From Shewanella nanhaiensis (GTDB lineage: Bacteria > Pseudomonadota > Gammaproteobacteria > Enterobacterales > Shewanellaceae), in NCBI RefSeq assembly GCF_019457885.1, contig NZ_JAHZST010000006.1:1-64000 (forward strand): a stretch of 64,000 nt of DNA, read 5' to 3'. Position numbers and translations under genes: made by a program. Position 1 is the stretch's first letter. Each line of letters opens with the position of its first letter. Positions 23,844-33,344 of the stretch are shown piece after piece. The notes under the pieces are model-generated. The model worked only from the letters and a program-made list of their open reading frames with translations. It did not search any database and had not been told where the DNA came from.

Positions 23844-24410
23844 ATGGCGACCCCCCCATCTTTACGTATCGACAACCTAAAAGCTGCACTTAATGCGGCC
23901 GATATTGCCCAACATCCCGTTGAGGTACATGGCGCACTCGTTGGCCTTATTTGTGGCGGCATAGAGCAGTCCAGAAGAGAGTGGAGTGCCTCACTGCTTG
24001 AGTTGATGAATGATGGACAAGCCTTGCCTGAGTCTCTGCAGCATCTTATCGATGAGCTCTACCAAGACACCTTAGCTAGGATCTCTGATGTAGACTTTGG
24101 ATTCTCACCTATGTTGCCTGAGGAGGAGGAGCCTGTCTCGGTTCGCGTTGAAGCCCTGTCGCTTTGGGTACAGAGCTTCTTGACTGGCCTAGCCATAGTC
24201 CAACCTAAGCTGCACAATGCATCGGCGGATGTACGTGAAGTGATTAAAGATTTAGCCGAAATTGCACTGGTTGAGTTCGACGTTGCCGATGATGATGAGT
24301 CTGAAGCGGCCTATATGGAGCTCACCGAGTTTGCCAAAATGGCTGCGCTACTTTGCTACTCTGAGTTTGGCCCTGAGCCATCAGAGTCACAAGCAGGTGT
24401 TATCCACTAA
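23844..24410 (+). CDS. ygfB: YgfB/YecA (UPF0149) family protein
   Basis: The 188-residue acidic protein shows the UPF0149 pattern: 'HPVEVHGALVGLICGG', 'FGFSPMLPEEEEPVSVRVEALSLWVQSFLTGLAIVQPKL', 'EVIKDLAEIALVEFD', 'EAAYMELTEFAKMAALLCYSEF'. The role is not firmly known; in Pseudomonas YgfB modulates a repressor of ampDh3. ATG 23844 (MATPPSLRI) is preferred over 23823. It heads the ubiH-ubiI group, as in other gammaproteobacteria, but pepP, usually between ygfB and ubiH, is missing. Confidence 0.9.
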   Translation: MATPPSLRIDNLKAALNAADIAQHPVEVHGALVGLICGGIEQSRREWSASLLELMNDGQALPESLQHLIDELYQDTLARISDVDFGFSPMLPEEEEPVSVRVEALSLWVQSFLTGLAIVQPKLHNASADVREVIKDLAEIALVEFDVADDDESEAAYMELTEFAKMAALLCYSEFGPEPSESQAGVIH

Positions 24411-24506
24411 GTTCTGGCTCTGCTTAAACTGGTGAATGCCGAAAACCCAGATAATCATCTAGCATTGCCACAAGCAAGTTGACTTGTGGCGAAATAGAGA
24501 AGGCCA

Positions 24507-25757
24507 ATGACTGCTCATACAGAACAAGATACCGATCTGATAAACGTCGATGTTGCCATCGTTGGTGGTGCCATGGCTGGGGCTACATTGGCCCTTGGTC
24601 TTAAAGGACTCGCTGATTTTCTTAAACGTCCTTTGAAAATCGCACTTATCGAAGCCCATCGTCCCAATTCAGAACATCCTGGGTTTGATGCCCGCTCTAT
24701 TGCTATCGCCCATGGCTCCATCTTCGAGTTAACTAAGTTAGGTCTATGGCCTAAATTGGCCCACTTAGGGACGCCGATTGAGAATATTCATATCTCAGAT
24801 CGTGGTCATATGGGGATGACAGAGCTCAACGCTGATTCGTTTCACCTTAACTATCTGGGGCAAGTTGTTGAACTTGAGCGGGTGGGGCAGGTACTGTTTA
24901 AGTTACTTGATGATGCGGATATCTCCCTCTATTGCCCAAATAAGCTGGCATCGGTAGAGGCGAAAGTCGACGCGCAACTGCTGACTCTTGATGATGGTAC
25001 TCGTATTCGCACTTCACTGTTAGTGGCCGCCGATGGCGTCAACTCTAAAGTGAGAGAAGCATTTAAACAACCCCTAGAGCAAGTGGATTTTGGTCAGACG
25101 GCATTAATTGCCAATGTCGAAACCGACAAGCCCCACGACAACTGGGCTTTTGAGCGCTTTACCAATACAGGCCCTTTAGCTGTGTTGCCGATGTCATCAA
25201 ATCAGGGCGGTGGACGAGTGTCTCTGGTGTGGGCACTGGATCCTGACCAAGCTAAACTTCTGCTTTCTATCCCTAAACCTGATTTTTTGAGAGCGTTGCA
25301 AACAGCTTTCGGCTCAAGAGCGGGACAGTTTACCTCTGTGGGTGAGCGCTACTCATACCCATTGCTGCTCTCCTATATGCCAAGACCCATCTATCACAGA
25401 ACTGTTTTTATCGGCAATGCAGCACAAACCCTGCACCCGATAGCGGGACAAGGCTTTAACTTAGGGCTGCGGGATCTGGTGAGTCTGCTTGAGGTGATAA
25501 AGCAGGCATTACAAGATGAAACTCAAGATAAACCTGTGGATCTGGGCAGTGCTCAGATTGCCCACGCTTATCTGCAGAGCCGTGAACAGGACAGAAACAG
25601 CACCATCACTAATATCGAGTTTTTGGTGCGAGGGTTCTCAAATGATCATTGGCCATTAGTGGCGGGCCGCAGCTTAGGTTTGAGGTTACTCTCCTGGTTT
25701 CCACCGCTGAAAACCCCTGTTGCTAGAACCGCGATGGGCTGGAAACAGTTTGGTTAA
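24507..25757 (+). CDS. ubiH: 2-octaprenyl-6-methoxyphenol hydroxylase
   Basis: The 416-residue FAD monooxygenase hydroxylates the ubiquinone precursor ring. The FAD-binding motif is 'VDVAIVGGAMAGATLALGL' (residues 14-32), then 'DARSIAIAHGSI', 'LVAADGVNSKVRE' (DG motif) and the second FAD motif 'VFIGNAAQTLHPIAGQGFNLGLRDL'. This GN(A)AxTLHPIAGQGFNLGLRD form is typical of UbiH, whereas UbiI has GDAAHTIHPLAGQGVNLG. It is followed 115 bp later by ubiI. UbiH acts with UbiI and UbiF-type enzymes in the soluble Ubi complex. Confidence 0.93.
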   Translation: MTAHTEQDTDLINVDVAIVGGAMAGATLALGLKGLADFLKRPLKIALIEAHRPNSEHPGFDARSIAIAHGSIFELTKLGLWPKLAHLGTPIENIHISDRGHMGMTELNADSFHLNYLGQVVELERVGQVLFKLLDDADISLYCPNKLASVEAKVDAQLLTLDDGTRIRTSLLVAADGVNSKVREAFKQPLEQVDFGQTALIANVETDKPHDNWAFERFTNTGPLAVLPMSSNQGGGRVSLVWALDPDQAKLLLSIPKPDFLRALQTAFGSRAGQFTSVGERYSYPLLLSYMPRPIYHRTVFIGNAAQTLHPIAGQGFNLGLRDLVSLLEVIKQALQDETQDKPVDLGSAQIAHAYLQSREQDRNSTITNIEFLVRGFSNDHWPLVAGRSLGLRLLSWFPPLKTPVARTAMGWKQFG

Positions 25758-25872
25758 AATATCGGGGCTAAATCAAAGCACTTAAGCATCAAATCGTTCA
25801 CACTGGCTCTGACCAAATTTAGCGTTAACGACAACTCTGTTAGCGAATAAGTACAATTGAAAGGAAAACCGA

Positions 25873-27087
25873 ATGTTGAGCACTAAAACCTATGACGTTG
25901 CTATTGTTGGTGGAGGCATGGTTGGCCTAGCGACTGCAATAGGCTTGGCCATGGAGAGTCTGCGTGTCGTGGTTATCGATGCGGGAGAGACTCAGGCCGT
26001 CACAGGCTCACCTAAACTTAGGGTGAGTGCAATCAACAAGGCGAGTCAGCGGCTGCTGCAAAATATCGGTGCTTGGTCCTACCTCGATGAAGCGCGCTTG
26101 AGCCCCTATCAGAAGATGGCGGTGTGGGATAAGGATAGTTTGGGCAAGATATCATTCGATGCCCATAGTCTCAGTGAGCAGTATCTTGGGAGCATTATTG
26201 AAAATGATAATATCGCCCATGCGCTGGTTAAGCGTGCTGCAGAGTTTGATGAGATCACCCATATCGAAAACCATAAGTTAGATAAGATAGCCTTTGGTGA
26301 GCGTGAAGCCTGGCTGACATTGGACAATGGTGACAATGTCAGCGCTGCATTGGTTATCGGCGCCGATGGTGCAAACTCTTGGGTGCGCGAGCAGTGCAAG
26401 ATCCCTATGACATTTTGGGATTACGGCCACCATGCCATCGTGGCTACAGTACGCACCGAGATCCCCCATCAAGACACAGCCCGTCAAGTTTTTCTTAAGG
26501 ATGGCCCATTAGCTTTTCTGCCACTTTATGAAAATAACCTATGCTCGATCGTCTGGTCAGTGCCACCAGCTAAAGCTCAGCAGCTGCTAGAGGGAGAGAA
26601 ACAGGCTTTTGAGCGTACCCTAACCGCTGAGTTCGATGGTCGTATGGGTATGTGTCAGCTTGAATGTGATCCACAAGCTTTCCCATTACGTATGCGTTAT
26701 GCACGTCACTTTGTTCGACATCGTTTGCTGTTAGCCGGCGATGCTGCTCACACTATCCACCCCTTGGCGGGACAGGGAGTGAATCTGGGCTTTCTCGATG
26801 CGGCGGCAATAATACAAACCTTAAGTGAGCTTAAACTTGAGGGCAAAGATCTGGGAGACTATGGCAACCTGCGGGCGCTTGAGCGTTGGCGCAAGGCTGA
26901 CGCGCTGGAGATGATCGCCGCAATGGAGGGCTTTAAGCGTCTGTTCGAAGGTAGTCATCCGGTTAAGAAAGCGTTACGTGATTTTGGCTTAAATTTGGTC
27001 GATAATTTTTCTCCTGCGAAAACACTGTTTATGCAACAGGCCATGGGCAACAAAACAGGTCTACCGGACCTGTGTAAAGCTCAATAA
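25873..27087 (+). CDS. ubiI: 2-octaprenylphenol hydroxylase (VisC)
   Basis: The 404-residue FAD monooxygenase has 'YDVAIVGGGMVGLATAIGLA' at the N-terminus, 'KLRVSAINKASQRLLQNIGAW', 'VIGADGANSWVREQ' and 'LLLAGDAAHTIHPLAGQGVNLGFLDAAAI'. UbiI performs C5 hydroxylation in aerobic ubiquinone synthesis. AAGGAAAACC precedes the ATG. The gene is paralogous to the preceding ubiH and is co-oriented with it and with gcvT. Confidence 0.93.
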   Translation: MLSTKTYDVAIVGGGMVGLATAIGLAMESLRVVVIDAGETQAVTGSPKLRVSAINKASQRLLQNIGAWSYLDEARLSPYQKMAVWDKDSLGKISFDAHSLSEQYLGSIIENDNIAHALVKRAAEFDEITHIENHKLDKIAFGEREAWLTLDNGDNVSAALVIGADGANSWVREQCKIPMTFWDYGHHAIVATVRTEIPHQDTARQVFLKDGPLAFLPLYENNLCSIVWSVPPAKAQQLLEGEKQAFERTLTAEFDGRMGMCQLECDPQAFPLRMRYARHFVRHRLLLAGDAAHTIHPLAGQGVNLGFLDAAAIIQTLSELKLEGKDLGDYGNLRALERWRKADALEMIAAMEGFKRLFEGSHPVKKALRDFGLNLVDNFSPAKTLFMQQAMGNKTGLPDLCKAQ

Positions 27088-27231
27088 ACAGAATCTAGGC
27101 TTATGGATAATAAGCCTGATTTTTCAGTAAGTTGTTTTGTATTTACTAGTAAATATTTTTTGCACATAAAATTTATTACTTTTTAACATGAGAAAAAGTA
27201 ATGACAAAAGGGTTCGGATTAGAAAATTCTC

Positions 27232-27262
27232 TTGTATACAAAATGCTGTTGCAAGGTATAAT
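27232..27262 (+). promoter_or_regulatory. gcvT promoter with a GntR-type palindrome
   Basis: TTGTATACAA (27232-27241) is a perfect palindrome of the type used by GntR-family regulators, and it overlaps the -35 region. A consensus -10 TATAAT follows at 27257-27262, 16 bp after TATACA. Transcription should start near 27269. Confidence 0.55.
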
Positions 27263-27417
27263 TTCGCCGCATTTTAATACCCCCGATTGGTATTAAAGGT
27301 GCCGATACATCTTTATCTGTCGCATTTGATTAACATATCGAGTGCGTAAAAACACACTGGCCTGAGTTACCCTACGCCAGGTAAGACCCGAAAAGGGCAA
27401 ATAAAGAAGAGATTATA
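27263..27417 (+). promoter_or_regulatory. Structured 5' leader of gcvT
   Basis: About 150 nt of leader. It opens with hairpin TTTAATACC / GGTATTAAA (27273-27297), and later has CTGGC...GCCAG and CCC-GAAAA-GGG near the start codon. I looked for the conserved glycine riboswitch core and did not find it. Function is unknown. Confidence 0.35.
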
Positions 27418-28512
27418 ATGGCTAATAAAACAGTACTCTTTAACAAGCACCTTGAATCAGACGCTAAGATGGTAGATTTCCACGGTTGGGACATGCCACT
27501 GAACTATGGTTCACAAATCGAAGAGCATCACGCGGTTCGTCAAGACGCTGGTATGTTCGATGTGTCACACATGACGGTCGTTGACGTCAATGGCACCGAT
27601 GCCTGTGCTTTCCTACGTAAATTATTAGCGAACGATGTGGCTAAACTTAAGGTGCCAGGTAAGGCGCTTTATGGCGGCATGTTAGATCATAACGCCGGCG
27701 TTATCGACGACCTAATCACCTACTACCTCAACGACACTCACTACCGTATCGTGGTTAACTCTGCGACTCGCGAAAAAGATCTAGCTTGGATTGCACAAGA
27801 GGTCAAAGGCTTCGATGTTGTTATCACTGAGCGTCCAGAGCTTGCGATGATCGCCGTTCAAGGACCTAATGCTAAGGCTAAAGCCGCTAGCGTATTTAAC
27901 GCTGCACAAAATGCTGCCGTTGAAGGGATGAAGCCATTTTTCGGTGTACAAGCTGACTCACTCTTTATTGCTACCACAGGTTACACAGGTGAAACTGGTT
28001 ACGAGATCATCGTGCCAGATTCAGAAGCCGAAGCGCTATGGCAGGCATTGCTAGAAGCTGGCGTTAAGCCATGTGGACTCGGCGCACGTGATACACTGCG
28101 TTTAGAAGCGGGCATGAACCTTTACGGCCTAGACATGGACGAAAGCGTTAACCCACTTGCAGCTAACATGGGCTGGACTATCGCATGGGAGCCAACAGAT
28201 CGTAACTTCAACGGCCGTAAAGCACTAGAAGCCATCAAGGCCGCTGGCACCGAGAAGATGGTTGGTTTAATCATGGAAGCCAAAGGCGTAATTCGCCCAG
28301 GTATGAGCGTCTTCTTTACCGACAGTGACGGCGCCGAGCAGCAGGGCACAATTACCAGTGGTACCTTCTCACCAACTCTAGGTTACTCTATCGCCATGGC
28401 GCGCGTACCTAGAAGTATCGCAGATACGGCTGAAGTCGAAATGCGTAAGAAGCGTGTTCCTGTTAAAGTGATTGCACCATCGTTTGTGCGCAATGGTAAA
28501 CAAGCATTCTAA
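27418..28512 (+). CDS. gcvT: Glycine cleavage system T protein (aminomethyltransferase)
   Basis: The 364-residue THF-dependent aminomethyltransferase shows '[32 protein letters not shown]', '[14 protein letters not shown]', '[13 protein letters not shown]', '[23 protein letters not shown]', and a C-terminal barrel ending '[10 protein letters not shown]'. It takes the aminomethyl group from lipoyl-GcvH, releases ammonia and makes 5,10-methylene-THF. The gene is first of the gcvT-gcvH-gcvP series, which in this genome is interrupted by repeats. AAGAGAT lies before the ATG. Confidence 0.97.
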   Translation: MANKTVLFNKHLESDAKMVDFHGWDMPLNYGSQIEEHHAVRQDAGMFDVSHMTVVDVNGTDACAFLRKLLANDVAKLKVPGKALYGGMLDHNAGVIDDLITYYLNDTHYRIVVNSATREKDLAWIAQEVKGFDVVITERPELAMIAVQGPNAKAKAASVFNAAQNAAVEGMKPFFGVQADSLFIATTGYTGETGYEIIVPDSEAEALWQALLEAGVKPCGLGARDTLRLEAGMNLYGLDMDESVNPLAANMGWTIAWEPTDRNFNGRKALEAIKAAGTEKMVGLIMEAKGVIRPGMSVFFTDSDGAEQQGTITSGTFSPTLGYSIAMARVPRSIADTAEVEMRKKRVPVKVIAPSFVRNGKQAF

Positions 28513-28535
28513 TTTTTCTTGGCTAATACTGGTTA

Positions 28536-28611
28536 TTTCATTCTCCTTTGTTGTCGCCAGTGCTCATTGATACATATCAACTGCGCGCTGGCTCCTAAAA
28601 TTAGAACGAAA
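28536..28611. repeat. Nested palindromic repeat, copy A
   Basis: TTTCATTCT (28536) pairs with AGAACGAAA (28603-28611, one mismatch); inside, GCCAGTGC with GCGCTGGC, and at the tip TTGAT-ACAT-ATCAA. A nearly identical copy is at 28688. The tip (CTCATTGA..TCAACT) recurs with other stems at 32650 and 32770. Confidence 0.75.
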
Positions 28612-28687
28612 TTCCTGCGTATTAATCTCAGGAGATTAGGTAGGCAGTATGCTTACCCAATTGAAGATGTGAATTAACAATAAGTTA

Positions 28688-28763
28688 TTTCATTCTTCTT
28701 TGTTGTCGCCAGTGCTCATTGATACATATCAACTGCGCGCTGGCTCCTAAAATTAGAATGAAA
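28688..28763. repeat. Nested palindromic repeat, copy B
   Basis: It has the same structure as 28536-28611; the outer stem TTTCATTCT / AGAATGAAA is perfect here. The pair forms a 152-bp-period direct repeat between gcvT and gcvH. Confidence 0.75.
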
Positions 28764-28800
28764 CTCCTGCGCTGAAGCGCAAAAACTGATATAAGCCTTA

Positions 28801-29067
28801 TATACCCAAGCTACCTCAAGATGCTCGTTTCAGAGCTCCCGTAGGATAGCTGAACAAGGCAGTGATTGAGGATAATGGTTATTCCCTTGTCGATATCACT
28901 AACGCAGTGCAGGGATTCTACGGGAACTCCCGAAGGGCATGGCGAGAAGCAACATTTTTCTGTGTTATGAAATATTGAATTAGAATAACTAGTCCTACTA
29001 TTTCATGCCTTGAACTCTGTCACTTCTCGACATGCTGAATCCTGCATCTTGAAGTTGTTTGGGTATA
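28801..29067. mobile_element. MITE-like element of 267 bp
   Basis: Terminal inverted repeats of 24 bp: TATACCCAAGCTACCTCAAG (28801-28820, then ATGC) and its inverted partner ending CTTGAAGTTGTTTGGGTATA (29048-29067), about 20 of 24 matching. No coding frame lies inside. TA flanks both ends. This looks like a non-autonomous element inserted between gcvT and gcvH. Confidence 0.65.
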
Positions 29068-29130
29068 AGTAAATCAGTGTGATCTCTTATTAAATACAGA
29101 ATTAGAACAACCGAATAAGGACTAAGAACA

Positions 29131-29520
29131 ATGAGCAATATCCCAGCTGAATTGAAATACGCTTCTTCACACGAGTGGATCCGTAAAGAGGAAGACGGTA
29201 GCTATACCGTAGGTATCAGTGAGCACGCTCAAGAGCTATTGGGTGACATGGTATTTGTTGAACTTCCTGAAGTTGGCGATACCTTAAGTGCAGGTGAAGA
29301 TTGTGCCGTTGCTGAATCTGTTAAAGCGGCTTCTGATATCTATGCACCACTTTCAGGTGAAGTATTGGCGGTAAACGAAGCGCTTGAAGATTCTCCTGAG
29401 CTTGTAAACAGTGATGCATTTGGTGACGGTTGGTTCTTCCGCGTGATGCCATCTGATGTCGCTGAAATTGACAACTTGCTTGATGCCGAAGGTTATCAAG
29501 CAGTTATCGACGAAGAGTAA
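29131..29520 (+). CDS. gcvH: Glycine cleavage system H protein
   Basis: The 129-residue lipoyl carrier protein has the lipoylation site in '[21 protein letters not shown]' (Lys about 66) and the N-terminal '[44 protein letters not shown]'. It shuttles the aminomethyl group between GcvP, GcvT and the dihydrolipoamide dehydrogenase. AAGGA lies upstream of the ATG. A strong terminator directly follows, so gcvP needs its own promoter or read-through. Confidence 0.97.
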   Translation: MSNIPAELKYASSHEWIRKEEDGSYTVGISEHAQELLGDMVFVELPEVGDTLSAGEDCAVAESVKAASDIYAPLSGEVLAVNEALEDSPELVNSDAFGDGWFFRVMPSDVAEIDNLLDAEGYQAVIDEE

Positions 29521-29532
29521 TCGCCGATTAAA

Positions 29533-29568
29533 AACAAAGCCTCATTTTTTCCAAAATGAGGCTTTGTT
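29533..29568 (+). terminator. Strong hairpin after gcvH
   Basis: A perfect 16-bp stem AACAAAGCCTCATTTT / AAAATGAGGCTTTGTT with a TTCC loop. It separates gcvH from gcvP. Confidence 0.8.
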
Positions 29569-29700
29569 CGTTATAGCTAAGTGACTTTGATATCGATAGA
29601 AGTTATTTAGCTATTACACTCTAGTTTTTCAATCATACAACGAGACCGGTACCTTAGCCCCCTACAGGCGGATACTGGCAAATATGGAATTAGGTTTATC

Positions 29701-32610
29701 ATGACCACTGAAACGCTTACTACACTTGAGCAGCATGATCGCTTTTTGGGCCGCCATATAGGTCCTGACAGTGAGCAACGCCAAGAGATGTTGAACTATG
29801 TTGGTGCAGAGTCTCTTGAAGACCTCACTGCACAGATCGTTCCTGAGTCGATCCGCCTTAATCGCGATCTTGCCGTTGGCGATCATGTTAGCGAAGCTGA
29901 AGGCCTAGCCTATATCCGTCAAATTGCGGACAAGAACAAGGTGTTTAAGAGCTACATCGGCATGGGATATTATGGCACTGAGGTTCCGTCTGTTATTCAG
30001 CGTAACGTGCTTGAAAATCCAGGTTGGTACACAGCGTACACACCATATCAGCCTGAAATAGCTCAAGGTCGTCTCGAAGCGATCCTTAACTTCCAGCAGT
30101 TGTCGATGGATCTAACCGGTCTTGATTTAGCGTCTTCATCTCTACTCGATGAAGCGACTGCAGCAGCGGAAGCGATGGCACTGGCTAAGCGTGTTTCTAA
30201 AGCGAAGAAAGCCAATATCTTCTTTGTGGCTGATGATGTATTTCCGCAAACACTGGATGTGATTAAAACTCGCGCCGAGTGTTTCGGTATGGAAGTGGTT
30301 GTAGGCCCTGCTGAAGAAGCGGTTAACTACGAGCTATTTGGTGCCCTGTTCCAGTACACCAACCGTTATGGTCAGATCACCGATTTCACTGAGCTATTTA
30401 CCGCGCTGCATGAGAAGAAGGCAATTGTCTCAGTTGCTGCCGATATCATGTCACTGGTGATGCTCAAATCTCCAGGTTCTATGGGCGCCGATGTTGTATT
30501 TGGTAACTCTCAACGCTTTGGTGTGCCTATGGGATTCGGTGGGCCTCACGCTGCATTCTTCGTATCACGTGACGCACACAAACGCTCACTACCAGGTCGT
30601 ATTATCGGTGTATCACAAGATACTCGCGGTAACCGCGCACTGCGTATGGCGATGCAGACTCGTGAGCAGCATATCCGCCGTGAAAAAGCCAACTCAAACA
30701 TCTGTACTGCGCAGGTACTGCTAGCGAACATGGCCTCTTTCTATGCCGTATTCCATGGCCCACAAGGGCTGAAAGTGATCGCTGAGCGTATTCACCGCCT
30801 GACTGATATTCTGGCTGCAGGTTTAACGGCCAAAGGCGTAGAGCTAGTTAACGATACTTGGTTCGATACACTGTCGATTAAAGGCTTAGATGCTAAAACT
30901 GTGCAAAAGCGTGCAGATGCAGCGGGTATCAACCTGCGTGTCGACTCTTGTTCTGAGAGTGATGGTAACTCTGATCAAGTGCTAGGTGTCAGCTTGGCCG
31001 AGACTACAACCCGTGCAGATGTGACTCAACTGTTTGATGTCATCTTAGGCGAAGGTCATGGTCTGGATGTGGCTGAACTCGATGCGCAAGTGATGGCTGA
31101 CAGCACCTCAGTGCCAGCAGAGCTTGTTCGTCAAGATGCTATTTTGACTCACCCAACATTTAATCGCTACCACAGCGAAACCGAGATGATGCGTTACATC
31201 AAGCGTCTCGAGAATAAAGATCTGGCGCTTAACCACTCAATGATCTCACTTGGTTCATGCACCATGAAGCTGAATGCTGCCACAGAGATGATGCCAATCA
31301 CTTGGCCTGAGTTTGGTAACATGCACCCGTTCTGCCCACAAGAGCAGGCGCAAGGTTACGCGCAACTCGTTGGTGAACTCTCTGAGTGGCTAGTGGATAT
31401 CACAGGTTACGATGCGGTATCACTGCAGCCTAACTCTGGTGCACAGGGCGAGTATGCGGGTCTGCTTGCGATTAAGCAGTACCACGAGTCTCGCGGCGAT
31501 GCACACAGAAATATCTGTCTAATTCCATCTTCTGCCCACGGTACAAACCCAGCATCGGCTCAACTGGCTGGCATGAAGATCGTCGTTACCGCTTGTGATA
31601 AAGCGGGTAACATCGACATGGAAGATCTTAAGGCAAAAGCCGCTGAAGTGGCTGATAACCTCTCTTGCATCATGGTGACCTACCCATCGACTCACGGCGT
31701 GTACGAAGAGACGATTGGTGAGATCTGTGAAGTTATCCACCAGCACGGCGGTCAGGTTTACCTCGATGGTGCCAACATGAACGCTCAGGTGGGTCTGACA
31801 TCACCAGGCTTTATCGGTGCTGACGTATCACACCTTAACCTGCACAAGACATTCGCTATTCCACACGGTGGCGGTGGGCCAGGTATGGGCCCTATCGGTG
31901 TTAAAAAGCATCTAGCGCCATTCCTATCTGGCCACAGCGTGGTTAAGCACGGACTTGAATCAGACGGCAACGGCGCCGTATCTGCTGCGCCATACGGCAG
32001 CGCAGGTATCCTGCCAATCACTTGGATGTACATCAAGCTATTAGGCAAGCAAGGTCTGCGTGAGTCAACTCAGGTTGCACTGCTAAATGCCAACTACATG
32101 ATGAAGAAGCTTTCTGAGCACTACCCAGTGCTCTATACAGGCCGAAATGACCGTGTCGCTCACGAGTGCATCATCGACCTGCGCCCACTGAAAGAGGCTT
32201 CAGGTGTGACTGAGATGGATATCGCTAAGCGTCTTAATGATTACGGTTTCCATGCCCCAACCATGAGCTTCCCAGTTGCGGGCACCTTAATGATTGAGCC
32301 AACTGAGTCAGAGTCTAAAGTTGAGCTAGACCGCTTTATCGAAGCCATGGTCTCAATTCGCGCCGAAGCGGCACGAGTGGAGTCTGGTGAGTGGCCTGTG
32401 GATAACAACCCGCTGCACAATGCACCGCACACGCTTGCTGATATTATGGATCCTGAGTTTGATTCACGTCCATACAGCCGTGAAGTGGCCGTGTTCCCGA
32501 CGGCAGCGGTTAAGCAGAATAAGTTCTGGCCAACGGTTAATCGTATTGATGATGTGTACGGTGACAGAAATCTTTTCTGTGCCTGTGTACCAATCTCTGA
32601 TTACGAGTAA
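29701..32610 (+). CDS. gcvP: Glycine dehydrogenase (decarboxylating), P protein
   Basis: The 969-residue PLP enzyme decarboxylates glycine and loads the aminomethyl group on GcvH. It is the single-chain (homodimer) type: an N-terminal half without PLP lysine and a C-terminal half with the PLP-binding site '[26 protein letters not shown]'. Other motifs are 'FLGRHIGPD' at the N-terminus, '[34 protein letters not shown]' and '[23 protein letters not shown]'. The start has only a weak ribosome site (ATTAGGTTTATC-ATG). It completes the T-H-P set; the L protein is shared and usually elsewhere. Confidence 0.97.
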   Translation: MTTETLTTLEQHDRFLGRHIGPDSEQRQEMLNYVGAESLEDLTAQIVPESIRLNRDLAVGDHVSEAEGLAYIRQIADKNKVFKSYIGMGYYGTEVPSVIQRNVLENPGWYTAYTPYQPEIAQGRLEAILNFQQLSMDLTGLDLASSSLLDEATAAAEAMALAKRVSKAKKANIFFVADDVFPQTLDVIKTRAECFGMEVVVGPAEEAVNYELFGALFQYTNRYGQITDFTELFTALHEKKAIVSVAADIMSLVMLKSPGSMGADVVFGNSQRFGVPMGFGGPHAAFFVSRDAHKRSLPGRIIGVSQDTRGNRALRMAMQTREQHIRREKANSNICTAQVLLANMASFYAVFHGPQGLKVIAERIHRLTDILAAGLTAKGVELVNDTWFDTLSIKGLDAKTVQKRADAAGINLRVDSCSESDGNSDQVLGVSLAETTTRADVTQLFDVILGEGHGLDVAELDAQVMADSTSVPAELVRQDAILTHPTFNRYHSETEMMRYIKRLENKDLALNHSMISLGSCTMKLNAATEMMPITWPEFGNMHPFCPQEQAQGYAQLVGELSEWLVDITGYDAVSLQPNSGAQGEYAGLLAIKQYHESRGDAHRNICLIPSSAHGTNPASAQLAGMKIVVTACDKAGNIDMEDLKAKAAEVADNLSCIMVTYPSTHGVYEETIGEICEVIHQHGGQVYLDGANMNAQVGLTSPGFIGADVSHLNLHKTFAIPHGGGGPGMGPIGVKKHLAPFLSGHSVVKHGLESDGNGAVSAAPYGSAGILPITWMYIKLLGKQGLRESTQVALLNANYMMKKLSEHYPVLYTGRNDRVAHECIIDLRPLKEASGVTEMDIAKRLNDYGFHAPTMSFPVAGTLMIEPTESESKVELDRFIEAMVSIRAEAARVESGEWPVDNNPLHNAPHTLADIMDPEFDSRPYSREVAVFPTAAVKQNKFWPTVNRIDDVYGDRNLFCACVPISDYE

Positions 32611-32649
32611 ATGGCTACTTAGCCTCGGTAATACGGCTTCAGCCTCAGG

Positions 32650-32690
32650 TTTTCGCTGCTCATTGACTGGAGTCAACTCCGCGGCGAAAA
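32650..32690. repeat. Palindromic repeat, same tip as 28536 with another stem
   Basis: Outer stem TTTTCGC / GCGAAAA; inside, CTCATTGACTGGAGTCAACTCC (32659-32680), close to the tip of the gcvT/H copies. Confidence 0.65.
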
Positions 32691-32769
32691 CAATCGGCTT
32701 CTTTGTCTTACCGTCGGCAGTAACGCCATTTGATTGCTGCTTGGGCTCGCTACTGCGGTGTTGAACCTC

Positions 32770-32812
32770 GGCTCCAGTCCTCATTGACTGGAGTCAACTC
32801 CGGACTAGAGCC
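32770..32812. repeat. Palindromic repeat, same tip as 32650 with another stem
   Basis: Outer stem GGCTC-C-AGTCC / GGACT-A-GAGCC (one mismatch); the tip from CTCATTGA to TCAACTCC is identical to the copy at 32650. Confidence 0.65.
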
Positions 32813-32888
32813 TTCGGTTCGTCTAGCAGTAGCATCGCCAGCGACGCAATTATGGAATAGTTAGCTTCACTTGGTTGGAGCTAGATTT

Positions 32889-32916
32889 GAAAAGCGAGCC
32901 GATTGGTTCGCTTTTC
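32889..32916 (+). terminator. Probable terminator of gcvP
   Basis: GAAAAGCGAGCC / GGTTCGCTTTTC (one G-T wobble), loop GATT, about 280 bp after the gcvP stop. Confidence 0.65.
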
Positions 32917-32917
32917 T

Positions 32918-32999
32918 GTATATGGATATACTTATCCGTGATTGCCATGGATGGTGAGTGAGGGGATTTGTATCTGGATATACTTATCCGTGATCGCCA
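32918..32999. repeat. 30-bp direct repeat
   Basis: GTATATGGATATACTTATCC plus GTGATTGCCA at 32918-32947 recurs at 32970-32999 with two differences. The unit contains GGATA/TATCC. Between the copies is a CCATGGATGG palindrome, resembling the hairpin tip of the repeat at 128-677. Confidence 0.65.
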
Positions 33000-33035
33000 G
33001 AGTATTGGGGTCAGAGTAAGATTAAGTTTTGGTTC

Positions 33036-33191
33036 CTATTTCTGACTTGGTCTTCCTCGTTTTTTTGGTCTCATAGACTCTCCAGTTAGTGTTTCAATCT
33101 CCTGCTTAAATTTGTCATTCCCGATAGCCATGTCTTCTGTGGCATGCTCCAACTCCTCTCTGCGTTCCTTCGTGAGCTCTGTAGTTAGTCG
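33036..33191 (-). pseudogene. RAYT (REP-associated tyrosine transposase) C-terminal remnant
   Basis: The minus strand from 33191 is open to a TAG at 33036-33038 and ends 'IGNDKFKQEIETLTGE ... KKRGRPSQK'. The FKQEIE...LTG...KRGRP ending is typical of IS200-like Y1 transposases of the RAYT type. The catalytic His-X-His and Tyr parts are absent, and a stop precedes the fragment. GGGGTCAGAGTAAG follows the stop, as expected for the family's flank. Confidence 0.65.
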
Positions 33192-33213
33192 CTATTATTT
33201 CTTCATATTGTTA
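33153..33213. repeat. Dispersed repeat, left copy
   Basis: CTCCTCTCTGCGTTCCTTCG (33153-33172) and following bases to TGTTAA match 34023-34077 in the same orientation, with substitutions and small gaps. Confidence 0.55.
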
Positions 33214-33344
33214 AGTTAATTAACAAAAAAAGCCCTTTTGGGTTAGTAGTTTTTACCTATGTTAAATGCTATTCGTTTGCTGTAAGTTATTTTTTTGATT
33301 CGTTTCACATTGAATTATTAATTAAATTATAAGGACATAATGAT

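Noticed and set aside
27263..27417. Glycine riboswitch before gcvT
   Set aside because: The conserved core segments around the glycine pocket are not found, only simple hairpins.
28536..28763. CRISPR-like array
   Set aside because: Only two copies of a 76-bp palindrome with a unique spacer, no further units and no cas genes.
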